64,000 nucleotides of DNA from Megaustenia siamemsis (lineage: Eukaryota; Mollusca; Gastropoda; Stylommatophora; Ariophantidae), in assembly GCA_032433765.1 (NCBI GenBank), contig JAVIAB010000124.1:93304845-93368844 (forward strand), read 5' to 3'. Shown piece by piece: positions 1 through 12,551 of this stretch; positions within the stretch are counted from its first letter, which is position 1, and each line of letters opens with the position of its first letter. A program made the translations under genes and the position numbers. Below the pieces are notes generated by a model. The model worked only from the letters and a program-made list of their open reading frames with translations. It was not told the DNA's origin and ran no database searches.

Positions 1-617
1 TAAAAACAGGTGGAGCAATATTAAAACAGGTACACGAATTTAAATATTTCGGACCTTTGTTAACCTCAGACGGAAGATGTACAAAAGAGGTGAGGTGCAG
101 AATGACTCAGGCAAAAGCAGCTTTCTAAAAAATGAGGAGAATACTATGCAATCCATTTTTGACAATAGAAACAAGAACACGAGTTCTTAAATTGTATGTA
201 TAGCCAGTATTAACATATGGATGTGAATCATGGACAATAGGACAACAGACAAGAAAATCACTGGAGTCTGTAGAAATGTGGTTTTACAGAAGAATGTTGA
301 GAATACCATGGACAGCTAAGAAGAGTAATGAAAACGTTCTGAAAGAGGTCAAAGCAAAAAGAGAGCTAATTTCCAATATTAGGAAGAAACAATCATCATT
401 TTTTGGCCATGTAATGAGAAGAGAACAACTGGAATATAGTTTATCAACTGGGAAAATTGAAGGACGAAGAGATAGTGGGAAGCAAAGAGAAAAATTGTCG
501 GACAGCTAAAGAGAATGGCTTTGCAAAAGGTCAACAACATAAATGATAAATAACTGTCGAGATTGAAAGTTGTGGAGAGACATGATCACCTACTCCAGCA
601 GGCCCGGTACATGATGA
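1..617 (+). mobile_element. LINE-A 3' fragment (reverse transcriptase C-terminus, decayed)
   Basis: The translation shows the end of a non-LTR reverse transcriptase: an FKYFG.LLTSDG block, then [33 protein letters not shown] and FFGHVMRREQLEY. Stops interrupt it near 126, 200 and 507. The copy runs in from the left edge of the window and ends at about 617 in an ATGATGATGA tail. The same family, here called LINE-A, recurs on both strands at 2176, 28232, 30085, 33345, 42755, 47640 and 54110, always truncated. It is a dead copy. Confidence 0.8.
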
Positions 618-619
618 TG

Positions 620-2170
620 ATAGTGCTTTATAGGCAACATATTGGAAGAGAATCTTAATGAATACAATTGCCTGGACGTGTTGTACCGACTACATTCATG
701 TCTCTTTACAGCTATGCGTTTCAATTATTTGTTTTATTTTAATATCATCATCACTGTACAGCGAGCGAACAAATAGGGTCACCGATATTCCCCTCAAGAT
801 ATCACTAGACAATCTGGGATAAACCATGTAACACTGTCTAGGATCTACAGCGATGGCAGGTATTTTATGACATTTGTGCCCGGTCTAGGGTCGAATTAAT
901 GACCAACCCAGTTCGATTATAACTACCAAGGCGTTGATGACGTGGGCAAGCTCGTCGGACCTTCTGTTTATTGTTGTTATCAGAGAGACCTAGACATGGA
1001 ATCTCTCTGCTCAGAGACCAGGGGAGAGTAATGTCATAAAAGATTATTTTTTTTTAAGTTATCCTGCTCTGTGGCCTACGTCGTACATTAAGCCTAACCA
1101 GCTGCCCATCTTCTCCAGCCATATTTGTTTAGTCACTGCACTCTGGCAGAAAAGGAGATAGTCTGAACAGTGCGCTATTGTTTTCAATAGTGGCTTGAAT
1201 ATTTTGCGATCATGTCCTAACCGATTTGTATCAATAGACAAACAAAATACATGTTATTTATTATAAAAATGCAAACAGATGTATAACTTATAATTAATTA
1301 TTTATTCTTAGTTCATGAGTTAGAAGCTAAACAAATTAATGGTTACTAATTAACATAGACGCTATGGGTCTCTGGGAGTGTTAGTCAATATTGTCAGTGA
1401 CAGACACGAACGTACAATGATTTGCTTGCTACCTCTTTTCACCTTTTCAGTCATGTGGACCAGTGGTGATGTTAGCTACAACTTTCTTATATTTCTTTTT
1501 TTTGTCTCACATCTTGGTCCGATAAAAGTCTATGTTCGGTATATCATATGTCAAGGTTTACTTGTTATTTTAATGTGTGCCCGTGTCGTTGTATTTATTT
1601 TTCTTGTATTTCATGTTCACCATGGGTTGATTTTTTCATTGTTTCCAATCATTTAATGTCGCAGTCCAATTTTATTCTATGTGCCTTATTGCTTTCACAT
1701 AAGCGCGCATCCGCATTAATGAAACTTAAAACTTATAACTATGTTTATTTGTCACACTGACTGTTACCGCCGAGTGAATTATATTTATCGTGACTGTCAA
1801 TTGTCAGGCGTGTCCAAGCTTCGGTTTTGAGCTTTCAAGTAACGACCCTTTTCTTACAAAGTATTTTTCGTTGGTTAAAATTGGTTATTTAATGCCTGTA
1901 TTTCGTTTCACTCTCGCTGAAGATTTGGAAGTGCATTTTGTATTATTTTTCTTTGCACTTAAAATGTAGAAACTATTAGTTTTAAATAAACAGCTACAAA
2001 AGCATGCACTATTAGTTTTAAATAAACAGCTACAAAAGCATACACCTCGTTGTATTAAATTTTTAAAAATCGAAAATGGAGATTACTCTTTTGTTTTAGT
2101 AAAAAAGTATGTCTAAATTGTATATAGTTTTATTATATTCCAACATTTATTAGACATTGAATAATGTGTA
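620..2170. other. No gene seen; a 36-bp tandem duplication
   Basis: I see no coding sequence that resembles a protein family. At about 1973-2043 a 36-bp segment (ACTATTAGTTTTAAATAAAC...) is present twice in tandem. The stretch at 743-1030 has low-copy-repeat character and weakly resembles 43408-43560, but I cannot classify it. Confidence 0.4.
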
Positions 2171-2175
2171 TCTAA

Positions 2176-2276
2176 AATCATCATCATCATCATCATCAAG
2201 TACCGTGCCTACTTGCGTAGGTGATCATGTCTCTCCACAATTTTCGATCTCGGTAGCTATTTATCATTTATGTTGT
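2176..2276 (-). mobile_element. LINE-A 3' tail fragment
   Basis: A (CAT)n run followed by CGTAGGTGATCATGTCTCTCC reads, on the minus strand, as the terminal 100 bp of LINE-A (KLWRDMITY... then a GATGATG tail). It lies about 470 bp upstream of receptor 1. Confidence 0.65.
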
Positions 2277-2744
2277 ATCTAAAATAGGCAAAGTTATTTA
2301 GGATGTGGCATGATATATTTAAATAAACATTACATGCTACAATTATTTTAAAAGCGTACATAGCTGGTGCCAAATTATATTTACTTTTAAACAGCATGCA
2401 TCAATTACACATTTGAGTTTCTGTTAAAGGGAGCAATTTAGAACCAGGTATTGATTTTTTAAAAGCATTGCATTCTTACTGCTGTATTGTTTAAGAAAGT
2501 AAATAAATTCAAAATCTAACAACTTCATAGATTTATAATTAGTGCAAATTTAAGCATGCCTTTGAATAAATATGGTAATTGACTCATTCTACATTTTAAT
2601 TTTAATCCGTCTGTTGTTATTTGTCAAGATTTATTTATTTTATATACTGAAGACGAACTTATCATTCTGATTACAGCTAGGACACAATTTAGGAAAGCTG
2701 TCTTCAGATGTAAAGACCAGAAAGGTATTTGTTAAAGAAGGAAG

Positions 2745-5700
2745 ATGACGTCCGGCGACATATCTGGTATAAGTGACGAAGCAATAGAGATTTACTCCTT
2801 GATCGCATTTGGTGTCCTGTGTCAGACGATCAATATCTTTGGTATCGTCACAAACGTTATTAATATCATATGTTTCGTAAAACAAGGTTTTAATGATTCT
2901 ATCAACGTCAGTCTCCTAGGTAATCTGAATAACATAACAATTAAACAAATAATTCCTCAAAGAGAAACATTAAAATCACATTTTAGAAATGCATTTGATC
3001 ATTCTAAGAAGCACGACAGCCCAGAGTTACAGCTACCTTGGACATACTATAACCAGTGATGGAAAATGTACAATTGAAATAAACAAAAGAATAAGTATGG
3101 CAAAAAGTAATTTTAATGCCATGACAAATATACTAACAACAAAACAAATAACAGCAGGGCTGAAACTAAGAATAGCAAAATGTTACATCTTCTCAATATT
3201 TCTGTATGGTGCAGAAACATGGACATTTGACAAGAAAATATAACATGAAATTGAAGCCTTTGAAATGTGGATATATAGAAGAATAGGTAGAATTGGATGG
3301 AAAGAAAAGAAAACAAACGATTAAGTTTTAAAACAACTAAAAATAAACAGTGAACTACTAAATACAATTAAGACAAGACAAATGCAATTTTTGGGGCACT
3401 TTAAAATACACAACAGCCTACAAAAAGTAGTATTGGAAGGGAATATACAAGGAAAAAGAGGCAGAGGCAAACCAAGACTAACATGGACGAGTAACATCAA
3501 AAGATGGACAAGTCAACCTATGACAACCTGCACCATAAAAGCAAGAAACAGTGAAATGGCGATCCATGGTAGCCAACCTTCGTTTGCGGAGACGGCACTC
3601 GATGCTGATGATGGCGATGATGATTTGATCATACAGTCCAGTGTTAAAGAGGAAACACAACGTAGCATATAGGACATAAACAAAAACATTTCCACAACGT
3701 AAACATTAAACATAAGAAAATAAGATATGCTGTTAACTGTCAAAAATTGTCATCACTAGCATCAATTACCATGCCGACTGGCCTAGGCGATCAGGTCACA
3801 TAACTAACTTCTGTCTGTACAGTTACCATCTTGTATTTGGCGTCTTCTTGTACTTTTAGTGTCTCACATTTTACTTTCTAGTTTACACGAGTTCGTCTTC
3901 ACTCAGTTATTTTATTTGAGACTGCTAATGTTCACTTTTCGTTTGCTAAGTAAAAATATAATTTATCTTTTCTTCTCATGTTGGTAAAAGAGTTTTTTTT
4001 TTTTTGCTCTAACCCAGTTCACATTATTACAATTACACAATGTTTGCTTTCCACCGTGTTCACAACGTTGGTCTGTACAAAAAAAGTCCACATTCTCTTC
4101 TTCTTTTCTCTTTTCACTGATACCTAATAGTTGTCGTGGTTCATTTGTCGTTCTTGAGCTGCTCGAACTGTCTGAATTAGTGACTTTCCTTTGTTGTTAC
4201 ATGTCTCTGTCACTGCATCTATCCATCTTCTTCTAGGTCTTCCTCTTGGTCCTTTTCCAGGCATTCTCGAGAAGAACTCCCTTGATGGTGATTGATAAGG
4301 ATTCATTCTGACCAGTCCACATTAATAAGCTTAAAACTTTTAAAACTTTGCAAACATACTTCATGGCAAATCTTGGCTGAAGGAAATTGTAACTTAATTA
4401 TTTAATGAATCGTGCATTCAATTGTATGGCTTAATATTTTACTAATCAGTATTTTCTTTAAAAAAAAATCACAGATCATAGTTTATATTCGGCCTGTTTC
4501 GTGCACTTTTTTCTACACGAAGACCTATCGTGAATCAACTCTAGCGGCAATATGTACAAGCAAGGGGAAGTAAAACTAGATAATCAAGTGATTTGTGCAC
4601 TTTTTTCTACACGAAGAACTATTGTGAATCAACTCTAGCGGCAATATGTACAAGCAAGGGGAAGTAAAACTAGATAATTAAGTGTTTCGTGCACTTTCTT
4701 CTATACGAAGAAATATTGTGAATCAACGCTAGCGGCAATATGTACAAGCAAGGGGAAGTAAAACTAGATAATCAAGTGTTTCGTGCACTTTCTTCTATAC
4801 GAAGAACTATTGTGAATCAACTCTAGCGGCAATATGTACAAGCAAGGGGAAGTAATACTAGATAATCAAGTGTTTCGTGCACTTTCTTCTACACGAAGAA
4901 CTATTGTGAATCAACGTTAGCGGCAATATGTACAAGCAAGGGAAAGTAAAACTAGATAATCAAGCCCATCGACTGTTGGATATAGAGCACCAAAACTGAA
5001 TCAGAAATTGTTCATCCAATACATCACATTCAGCTGAATTATTCACAAATTCTAAGAAGCACGACCCTTGTCGAGAACGATGGTAACATTTAGTGAAGCA
5101 GAGGATGAGCTTACCAAGAACAGCGACTCTTTTCTTTTTAGAATTCCCGGAAGCGGTGATTTTCATAGCGTCACGTTGTGTCTTTCCTCAGCTTTTTCAA
5201 GGTTACTCACTTCAGATTCTCACTCATTTCACTTCAGATTCTAACTTAGTTCACTTCAGATTCTCATCCTGTTCATTTCAGATTCTCACTCAGTTCACTG
5301 CAGATCCTTACTCAGTTCATTTCAGATTCTCCCTCAGTTCACTTCGTTTTCTCCCTCAATTCACTTCAGATACTCATTCAGTTCATTTCAGATTCTCACT
5401 CACTTTACTTCAGATTCTCGCTCAGTTCACTACAGATTCACAAACCCATAATATGTGCTTCGTTATCACTCTCTTCATAAAATACTAACTCTCTACATAT
5501 GTTGGAAGTTAAATTCTTTAGAAGGAAAGTGCCAATCCATAATTAAAAAAGAGAGAAATGGAAAACTTGTCATTCATATCTTCGATATCCATATCGAAGA
5601 CAAAAGTGTCAAATAACAACATAAGAAACTAAATGTATATGCAAAGTTTTAAACAAAACTGAAGAGAAATAATAATTTTAAAAAAATATTTTTTTTTTAA

Positions 5701-8700
5701 ATACAATGCCTTTTTATATTAGCGGCTCAAATGGTTTAAGGAATCTATTTTTTTTAATAATAATTTGAAGCTGTAGCGGAGTGTTGAAGGTTAACATTAT
5801 TATTTTTAAAAGATATATTTTTTTAACCATTCTGATGAACTATAAAATAGTTCAAATTAAAATGGGACTACCGAGAAAAAAAAGTTATGTAATCTCAAGG
5901 TTGGTAACCAGTGAATCTGCAACTCAGAACTTATAACATTTTGACGTTTGTATTAGTAATTCAAGAGAAAAAAATAATATTGTATTTTAGATATTCATCA
6001 CTCTCATGATGGTTTCTTTATAGAATATAGCTCACTTTAGAACTTTTGAATATTTCCTGCTATTTGTAAAGATAAATAAATAAACACAAATGAATAAACA
6101 TTGATAATAATTTTTGTTGTAATAATCAGGCTTAGCAGTTTCTGATCTAGGAAGTCTTGCAACAATGGTTTGGACATGTATAAGTGTAACACCAGCATTC
6201 TCAAGAGTGGAGCTGTCATTTGAGCCTATGGAGGTCATGTACTTAGTCTCAGCGATGCCTCATGTCTCCTTCACCCGCGTCAGCAGTTGTATCACGGCCA
6301 TGATTACCATGGAAAGATGTCTGTGTATAACTGCTCCTTTAAAGGTTGGAATGTGCTCTTATAACTTGATTATTTATAACATGGACTATAAATCACAGTG
6401 CTTCTTCTCTCCTGTAACGACTATAGATGTATATTCCAGGGTTAACTTGTTGCTATTCTCAAGTGACTTTAATGCCAGGGTTCTCATTATATGAATATGT
6501 TAATATATATTTCTTACTCATATAGATTAGTGTTTATTTTTTTCTCTTGCATGGATATTATACATATATATTTTTATATTATATTATACGTTTCCTGTAT
6601 CACGGATTTGTCTTCCCTGTACATAAACATTTTACCATTTTAAAATGTTTTAAAAGTCGATGTTTAGCGGTGTGGAAAACAGTAACAACAGCTAGGAGGG
6701 TAAAACAAACTTTAGCTCCTTACATTGGGATTGGTAAAGGTAACGATACGAGACTTGAATCGACGTCGTAGTTCGCGGGTTTTTACCCTTATGTCCTCGA
6801 CCGCCTATCCTGAAGATTTCGGACACTCCTGTCTAGTGTCGCCTTAAGCAACTTAACTTACGAGCCATGCACCATTTCTTACCTATCCAGACTACTACCC
6901 TGTTACCCACATCTGCCAGAGGCTGGTTCGACGGGGCGCATTTTTTCAAACAATGAGCTCACACTGCTTCCAATGGGAACCGAACGCGGGTTGTCCAAAC
7001 ATGGGTAGCTAGTGGGGTTTGAGATTAAAAACATAAATTCAACTACGCACAGAAAATGTTGGAGTTCCTTTATAAATGTCGCTCAAAATATACACGGACA
7101 TCCATTAATGGTTTCATCATAAATGCATACAATTGACATCTACATGTCCAATCTCTACTTATGCATCTATAATGTATAATCTTTGTGTAGAACGTATTCC
7201 ATTTCTTGTGTGTGTTTGTTATTTCAATCATATGAGGGACGTTTCGGTTTTTTTTCTAACAGATATTTTGATTAGAGAAATGGACTTTGAATTGACATGA
7301 TATCAGTTTCAAAAAGAGACAAACTTTTACCATAAAACTATTTTTATCTATCGATTCAAATTAGGTAACTTCATGGTTTTCATGCCTCTTTACCAGTAGT
7401 GGCCGCATTGAGATTGTGTCTTTTTGAGCGTTGTCTCGCGTCATTTCTGTTAATAAAACGTGTGTTTTACTGTGATCTTTTATTTGTCACAAAATTATCC
7501 TCTACTTGTCAATTCATCTTTCTCTGCTAATTTTCACTTTATGTCTGTTCATCTTTCAATGCATTCACAATGCGTATCCAAATGAAAACAGCCCCAGTGG
7601 CTTTATTACAAAAAATATATAAGGGACATCAACAAGTGTGGCAGAATTAAATAAAACAATTGCCATGAAGCAAGCACTCACCAGGGATCTTTAGAAAAAG
7701 TTGCCATGGGCACTTAGACACGCAATCCACTGTTTGGTTTGACAACGGATGCCGTTCCAGAAAAATTTCTTTGGTTGCTCATTTAACCATATTATCACCG
7801 AGACCATGAATTCTGTAGCGAAGTAGAATTGATGTCCCTTTACGGATTTAATGAAGGGTTTGAACAAATGATAGTCACATGGTGTTAATTAGAGGCTGTA
7901 AGATGGGCATTGCAGAACTTCCAGTCGTTTCCTTGCTAATGCTTCCTGCACAGCGTTCGCGACATTCGGACAAGCATTGTGCATCATCGTGCAACAGAAT
8001 TAAGATACGCGATAGCATGCCGGGTGTCATATTTTTATAAATATTAATAAGGGGTTTTGTTTGTATTTGAATGTCTTATAGGTAGGTATGTTTTTTTTTT
8101 TCGATTGTGTCCATGCTTATCCGCAAACTTAAACACCACATTTCAGTTATCTAAATGCACCTACACCAGCTTCGTCTTTCCTCGTCATGGTTCTCGTGTC
8201 TCTTAGAACAGTATACTTATTTCTACTCAAGAATGAACCTGTTATGCGTGTATACTTTAATTCATAAGTAAAAAGAAGTAAATACCCCCGTCATGCCAAG
8301 TGCCGTATAGGGAATATGATGTTAGTGACCATAAATTTTACAGACCTTCGGCACATGATTTTTGGGGTAATGTGGTCGGTATTACGACCGTGCCGCTTTA
8401 ATTTCCCAGAAAAAATCGGATACCCATTAAAGGCTGGGTGAACCAGGAAGTCGTCGATTGGGATCGGACCCTATCCCTTGTAATTTGTAGTCCAGTTCAC
8501 TAACCACTGAGCTATCGCGACTCCCATACGTTAATTCATGGCTAATGTAAAAGACATCATATTTAAATGTACCATTATCATTTTCATGCATTATATATTT
8601 TAATCATTGTTTTTCTACCTCCAAAACAGTGACTGAGACTCACTCATAAAAATGCTGCTTACAGTTATGTCTTTGAAACTTGTCTTGAAACTGCTGTAAC

Positions 8701-9372
8701 TGTTAACTATACATTAAATGGCACATTCACAAAATAAAAGAACAAATTTTAAATAAATTAATTCGTAAGTTGTTTTTTTTTCTTCAGATAAAGAGCATCA
8801 TTACACCAAAGCGAGCGACTGTGGCCACCGTCTGCATTTTTGTTTTCTTTTTCAATACCGGAACACCAGTCTACGCTGTATGCAGTCTGGGTTCTACGTT
8901 TTCTTTGTTGAGAAACAAAACTCTTGTTGGTCTCATTTCTTCGGAAAATCGAGTAAATGTGGAGATGATTTCTTTTGCCGTCAACAATTTTTCCATTCCT
9001 TTTGGCGCTTTCATAATCATCGTTGTCTGCACTTCAATACTTTCATTTCAACTTAGGAACCAATTAAAATGGAGAAAGAAGACACTCAACAGTAGCAAGG
9101 ATGATAGAGTTTCCAGCCGTAACAAAAAGGCAGCCAAGATGGTTGTAATGATTTCAACTCTCTTCATTGTTTGTTTTATCCCTGTTAGTGTCACCATGTT
9201 AGCAGCGGGTTTAATACCTGACCTTCTCATTAATGGAAAGTACATTCACATTTCCACAATAATTGCTGGCTTTGGATACATAATGGAAAGTATAAACTCT
9301 TCTACGAACGTCTTTATTTACTATCACATGAGCAGTGTCTACAGAGAAAACTTGTTAAAACTATTTCGGTAA
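2745..9372 (+). CDS. Receptor 1: class A seven-transmembrane GPCR, candidate chemosensory receptor (3 exons)
   Basis: Predicted plasma-membrane G-protein-coupled receptor of 324 aa. Exons are 2745-2919, 6130-6344 and 8788-9372. Donors are G|GTAAT and AAG|GTTGG; acceptors are ATCAG and TTCAG. TM1 is in exon 1 (GIVTN, with N1.50). Exon 2 has LAVSDLG (D2.50 at residue 64) and ends after MERCLCI, the DRY equivalent (R about 121). Exon 3 has TM4-TM7, with P5.50 about 201, CFIP about 259-262 and [16 protein letters not shown] at about 300, which replaces NPxxY. There is no Cys at 3.25 and no W4.50. I chose the start at 2745 because it aligns with the MxPxGDxSGISD-like starts of receptors 2 and 3. 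A TCTTCAG at about 2701-2707 could be the acceptor of a 5'UTR intron. No frameshift or stop is seen. The ligand is unknown; a peptide or amine receptor cannot be excluded. Confidence 0.82.
3005..3640 (+). mobile_element. LINE-B 3' fragment in receptor 1 intron 1
   Basis: Reverse-transcriptase C-terminus: YLGHTITSDGKC, FLYGAETWTFDKK, MWIYRRIGRIGWKEK, QFLGHFK, RGRGKPRLTWTSNIKRW and SQPMTTCTIKAR, then a tail rich in GATGATG. Stops at about 3241 and 3322 disable it. It begins only about 85 bp after the exon 1 donor. The LINE-B family recurs at 10600, 21690, 24080, 28550, 29160 and 53690. Confidence 0.78.
3750..3805 (-). mobile_element. LINE-A terminal remnant
   Basis: A short stretch, CCATGCCGACTGGCCTAGGC, followed by GATCAGGTCAC, matches the reverse complement of the LINE-A 3' end at low identity. 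It is very short and old. Confidence 0.35.
4120..4320 (-). mobile_element. LINE C-terminal fragment (GPRGRPRRRWIDAV type)
   Basis: The minus strand reads a 60-aa piece with KGPRGRPRRRWIDAVTETC and ending QERQM. This is the Arg-rich end typical of RTE-like and related LINE polymerases. It differs from LINE-A, -B, RTE-C, -D and -E here, so it marks a further family. Only this piece remains. Confidence 0.6.
4495..4964 (+). repeat. 94-bp satellite, 5 copies
   Basis: GTGCAC recurs at 4501, 4595, 4689, 4783 and 4877, an exact 94-bp period, with only a few substitutions between units. Each unit holds a short potential hairpin (TTCTTC-TACAC-GAAGAA in the best copies). No open frame is conserved. It lies in receptor 1 intron 1. 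Confidence 0.9.
5204..5440 (+). repeat. About 22-bp minisatellite, roughly 11 copies
   Basis: Imperfect repeats of TTCAGATTCTCACTCAGTTC plus AC run across the stretch in receptor 1 intron 1. An overlapping open frame simply reads the repeat (QILTHFTSDS...) and is not a gene. Confidence 0.85.
5450..6129. other. Rest of receptor 1 intron 1
   Basis: AT-rich intron sequence with no coding signal. At 5579-5600 there is a perfect inverted repeat, TCTTCGATAT-CC-ATATCGAAGA. The pyrimidine-poor tract before the exon 2 acceptor at 6129 is weak. Confidence 0.5.
6345..7590. other. Receptor 1 intron 2, 5' part; possible old tRNA-headed SINE on minus strand
   Basis: No gene is seen. The stretch 6780-7025 is GC-richer than its surroundings. 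On the minus strand it begins with a stretch holding a B-box-like GCGTTCGGTTCCC followed by a non-coding body, which suggests a SINE family distinct from the common one here. That reading is weak. Confidence 0.3.
7600..8015 (-). pseudogene. mariner-type transposase relic
   Basis: Reading the minus strand with frame corrections gives HDNACPNVANAVQEALARKR, LEVLQCPSYS, PCDYHLFKPFIKS and, further on, WLNEQPKKFFWNGI...KQWIACLSAHGNFF. These correspond to the C-terminal part of mariner (DD34D) transposases: the HDNA block, the Y-S-P-x-L-x-P-x-D-Y-H-L-F block and the final WL..QP..F helix. At least one frameshift and several stops are present, and no TIRs were found. It lies in receptor 1 intron 2 and is long dead. 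Confidence 0.7.
8280..8526 (-). mobile_element. tRNA-headed SINE copy
   Basis: Reverse-oriented full copy. The head reads GAGTCGCGATAGCTCAGTGG (A box) and carries a B box resembling GGTCCGATCCC. It is followed by the common body (CGTAATACCGACCACATTAC, then CATGTGCCGAAGGTCTG) and the CGCCACTTGGCGTGACGGG-like end. It lies in receptor 1 intron 2, about 260 bp before exon 3. Confidence 0.88.
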
Positions 9373-9402
9373 TTTCCTTTGGAGTATAAGTATATATACA
9401 AT

Positions 9403-9445
9403 AATAAACATATGGTTACGTAACATTTGTTTTAGTTGAAATAAA
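9403..9445 (+). promoter_or_regulatory. Candidate polyadenylation signals of receptor 1
   Basis: AATAAA occurs at 9403-9408 and again at 9440-9445, 31 and 68 bp after the stop codon. The spacing is compatible with a short 3' UTR, but AATAAA is common in DNA this AT-rich. Confidence 0.4.
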
Positions 9446-9449
9446 ATAT

Positions 9450-10590
9450 AAAACACAAATACCAAACAATTTGTTTCATCTATGCTGTTAGGACAATAGT
9501 AAACAAACCAACTTACTCACAACAATGTTCTCCAACAGGTGACATCCATTTATTCATTTTTAGAGTTTCCGAAAGGTCAACACCTAAAATAATGTTACTA
9601 TGGTGTCAATACAAATCCTACTGGCCGGTGCGTAGAAAACGGACTTCAGATTATCACGAATTTAGTGGTAAAAAATAACGGTCCCATGAATATACAAGAA
9701 GAGCTCAGAAAAGGTGAAGCATATGGGCAGAAAGTGCACTACAGAGAAGAGACCACCGAAACCTGAAAAGAGATATGTTAAATCTTATCAGGCTAAAAAA
9801 TATAAAAATAACAGCAACTGCGAGTTGAAAAACCTACAACTAACATGAAGACGGTTGTCAGTAATCAACCGATGACAATCATTCACTAAGAATCAGTAGT
9901 TACCTGTACGCCGTTTTCCCGTTACTGGGGTTGTGGTAACATATCTCTCTCTCTCTCTCTCTATCTATTTCTCGCTTTCTCTATCTCTATTTTTTCACTC
10001 AAACAATCGTTTCCCCACATATACACAATACTCATTAGTTCCTAACTAACTGAGAACGGATTTCCCACCATTTCAATGCATTCTCATTAAGAGTCACATG
10101 CACAGCAGTGTCAGTGACTCTGTTTTGAGTTTATGTATCCCCCAGTTGTCATTGCTGAAGACAGGTCTCCTCTTTCTAATCCTGTGTGTGCACGTTCTAT
10201 ACCGTTATTGGAGAATATGTAACTAACACCGACAATGTTCTTTGTATTGGAGAACGTATATTTTAGATGAATCAGTAACATTGGCAGCACTTGCATACAA
10301 ACACATTCATAAAAAAAAAAATAAAGGACATAAATCAGTAAAGTCAGCAAATCTTCTTTGTTTAAAAAAAATAAAATAATTAAACAAAAGCAATCCTCCG
10401 TGACTGATTTTTAAAAAAAAACTGAAGTAACCTTTCACCACACTAGGGTATAGGATTTGAAGGTGAAATATGAAAGGGGGAAGATTATTATTGACTTTAT
10501 CTTAAAATGATCATAGATAACGCTGAGACGATGATATTACATTTAAGAAGTCCTACACCGCCGATTAAAATAAATTAACAAGAGAAAGAT
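9450..10590. other. Intergenic; no gene seen
   Basis: AT-rich sequence with a short (TC)n run at about 9943-9963. Nothing coding was recognised on either strand. Confidence 0.5.
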
Positions 10591-10599
10591 ACAGAATCA

Positions 10600-11100
10600 A
10601 CAAACACAATGTACCTCGGGAAAAATAGTGGTAGCAATATTTGACTTAAAGTTATGATATCACCAAAATGTTGGAATAAACAAACATGAAAACGAGAATG
10701 ATAAAATGGGTTATCTGCTCCTGTGTGGTGCAGAAATTTGTGAACTAAATAAGAAATCGGAGAGGAAAATAAAAAAACATAAAATGTGGATTCATAGATG
10801 AAGCGGGATTATCAAGTGACAATTAAGAAAACAAATAATGCAATTTTGATATAGTTTATAATGAAAATATAACTTTTAACACAATTCGAAGAAAACAAAT
10901 TAATTTTTGTGAAGTGTAAAAAGACGCACGCAAATAACCGATTTATTGGAAGTTAGTGTACATGAGGTAGGGACAGGCTAAGCATAAAATGCTCTGTCTA
11001 CAGCAAGTGATGGACATAATTATTAATAAGAGCATGATATGAACATAGTACGAGCAGGATAAGAGACGTAATGCACTGACGCTTCATGATAGCCAAAGTT
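10600..11100 (+). mobile_element. Heavily decayed LINE-B 3' fragment
   Basis: Remnants of the LINE-B polymerase end can be picked out in shifting frames: LLLCGAEIC (compare FLYGAETW), KHKMWIHR (compare MWIYRR) and AQF.HNSKKTN. There are many stops, and identity to the other copies is low. Confidence 0.5.
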
Positions 11101-11127
11101 TAGTGTGAAAGCGGGACTTGATAATAA

Positions 11128-11129
<2 letters not shown>

Positions 11130-11178
<49 letters not shown>
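11130..11178 (+). repeat. (CT)n microsatellite
   Basis: About 24 uninterrupted CT units. An overlapping open frame of Leu-Ser repeats is an artefact of the repeat. Confidence 0.97.
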
Positions 11179-11179
<1 letters not shown>

Positions 11180-11180
<1 letters not shown>

Positions 11181-11939
11181 GATCAGGACTCAGTCAGAGT
11201 AGGATTCCAGACTCCCACATGAAGTCAGCTGTCAGGTTAAGTGTGTTGATCGCCCCCACAGACAGAACGTCACATTTGAAAATAGTCAAATATAACTAAG
11301 TGTAGATGTTATAATTTCGTTTTTTCCCCCTTAGATCTAGAGGAGGAAAATGTTCATTTATTATTTGTTAATGTCGAAGAACAGAATGCAGTCGTTATAA
11401 TGTTTTACATTAATGTCCATCATTAAAGACACGATGTGGGCTAGAGGTAAGATCCACTAAAGAGAAAAGGTGGCATGTCAAGAAGTAGATATATTTATAC
11501 GATGGCGCCACCGGGTGTGGCCATATTTTATGATGTGTAATTAAATAAATGTTGGATTGGAAAATGTAGGGTAAAAAAAAAACTTCTAAAAGAACAGGAG
11601 TATAAACTAAGGTTAGCCAGGACTCCTGGGCAAGTCTTCGGATCTACGCTTTTTATCCCTGGAAACAAACATTGGGTGTATCCCCAGATAGTTCCCGATT
11701 TCACAAATTGTTCCCGGGTATCTCCAGATCATTAGTGTCTATTATTAGTATGGTTTTAAGTCAATAATACCACCCCATGACTATTAAACTCACAATGTTT
11801 CAACAAATACACTATTAAGCATTTATCGTTCCTTTTCTGTGTGTTTTAGGTATACTTAAGCAGCAATTCTTCTGTTTCGAAACAAGAGAGTTCTTTTACC
11901 CGTGCGTAACTTCCGCTAAATTAGAGCAGTTGTCGAATT

Positions 11940-11976
<37 letters not shown>

Positions 11977-11983
11977 TTTCAAA
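11180..11983. other. Intergenic; ends in a 32-base T run
   Basis: No gene seen. A T32 homopolymer at about 11941-11972 immediately precedes the first recognisable codons of the hAT relic. It may be the tail of a minus-strand retroposon or assembly-sensitive sequence. Confidence 0.5.
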
Positions 11984-12551
11984 ATGTCGAAGAAGTGAAA
12001 GTGTTCAGTAAGTTATTCCTTTTCATTTTCTCCTTCAAGGTGTACAATGACAGCAGCTGTCCTATGTGCATTCTGTCAGATATCATCTAGTGTCCAGAGT
12101 GGTGGTTAAACTTATATTGTAGATAGCATCCAGACAAAAAAAAGGCATACAAGTGCTTCGAGATATGAAGGTAACACAAAAGTGCTTCAAGCTGTGAAGT
12201 TAAAACAAAAGCCCCTCGGTTCTTTAATAAAAATATGTCTGTTAAAATAAATGTGATCATTGCATTAGAGGAAGAAATATTTTGCATGTCGTACTGTAGA
12301 CCATTAAGGAAGTTTAATGAACCTAAACGTACAAACAAAAATTGAGGCTTTTGAGAAGCGTGTGTTAGCATCTTGGGCTTTTGAAGCAATGAAAGAAGAA
12401 ATTCAAGCTTCTTCTTTTGTAGCTTTACTTGTTGACGCTTCAAACCAATGCTGTTTGAAAACATTGTACATTTCTCATATATATATATGTTAACATAGAC
12501 AGATAAAAGACTATAAATATCCAAAGTTTACTTATTAAGCTTAAGCTATAA

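Noticed and set aside
4495..4964. Hammerhead ribozyme in the 94-bp satellite
   Set aside because: No CTGATGA-like box or GAAA box in the right order; only a simple hairpin.
5093..5488. 131-codon frame with FTSDS repeats
   Set aside because: It translates the 22-bp minisatellite and flanks, has no family motif, and sits in an intron.
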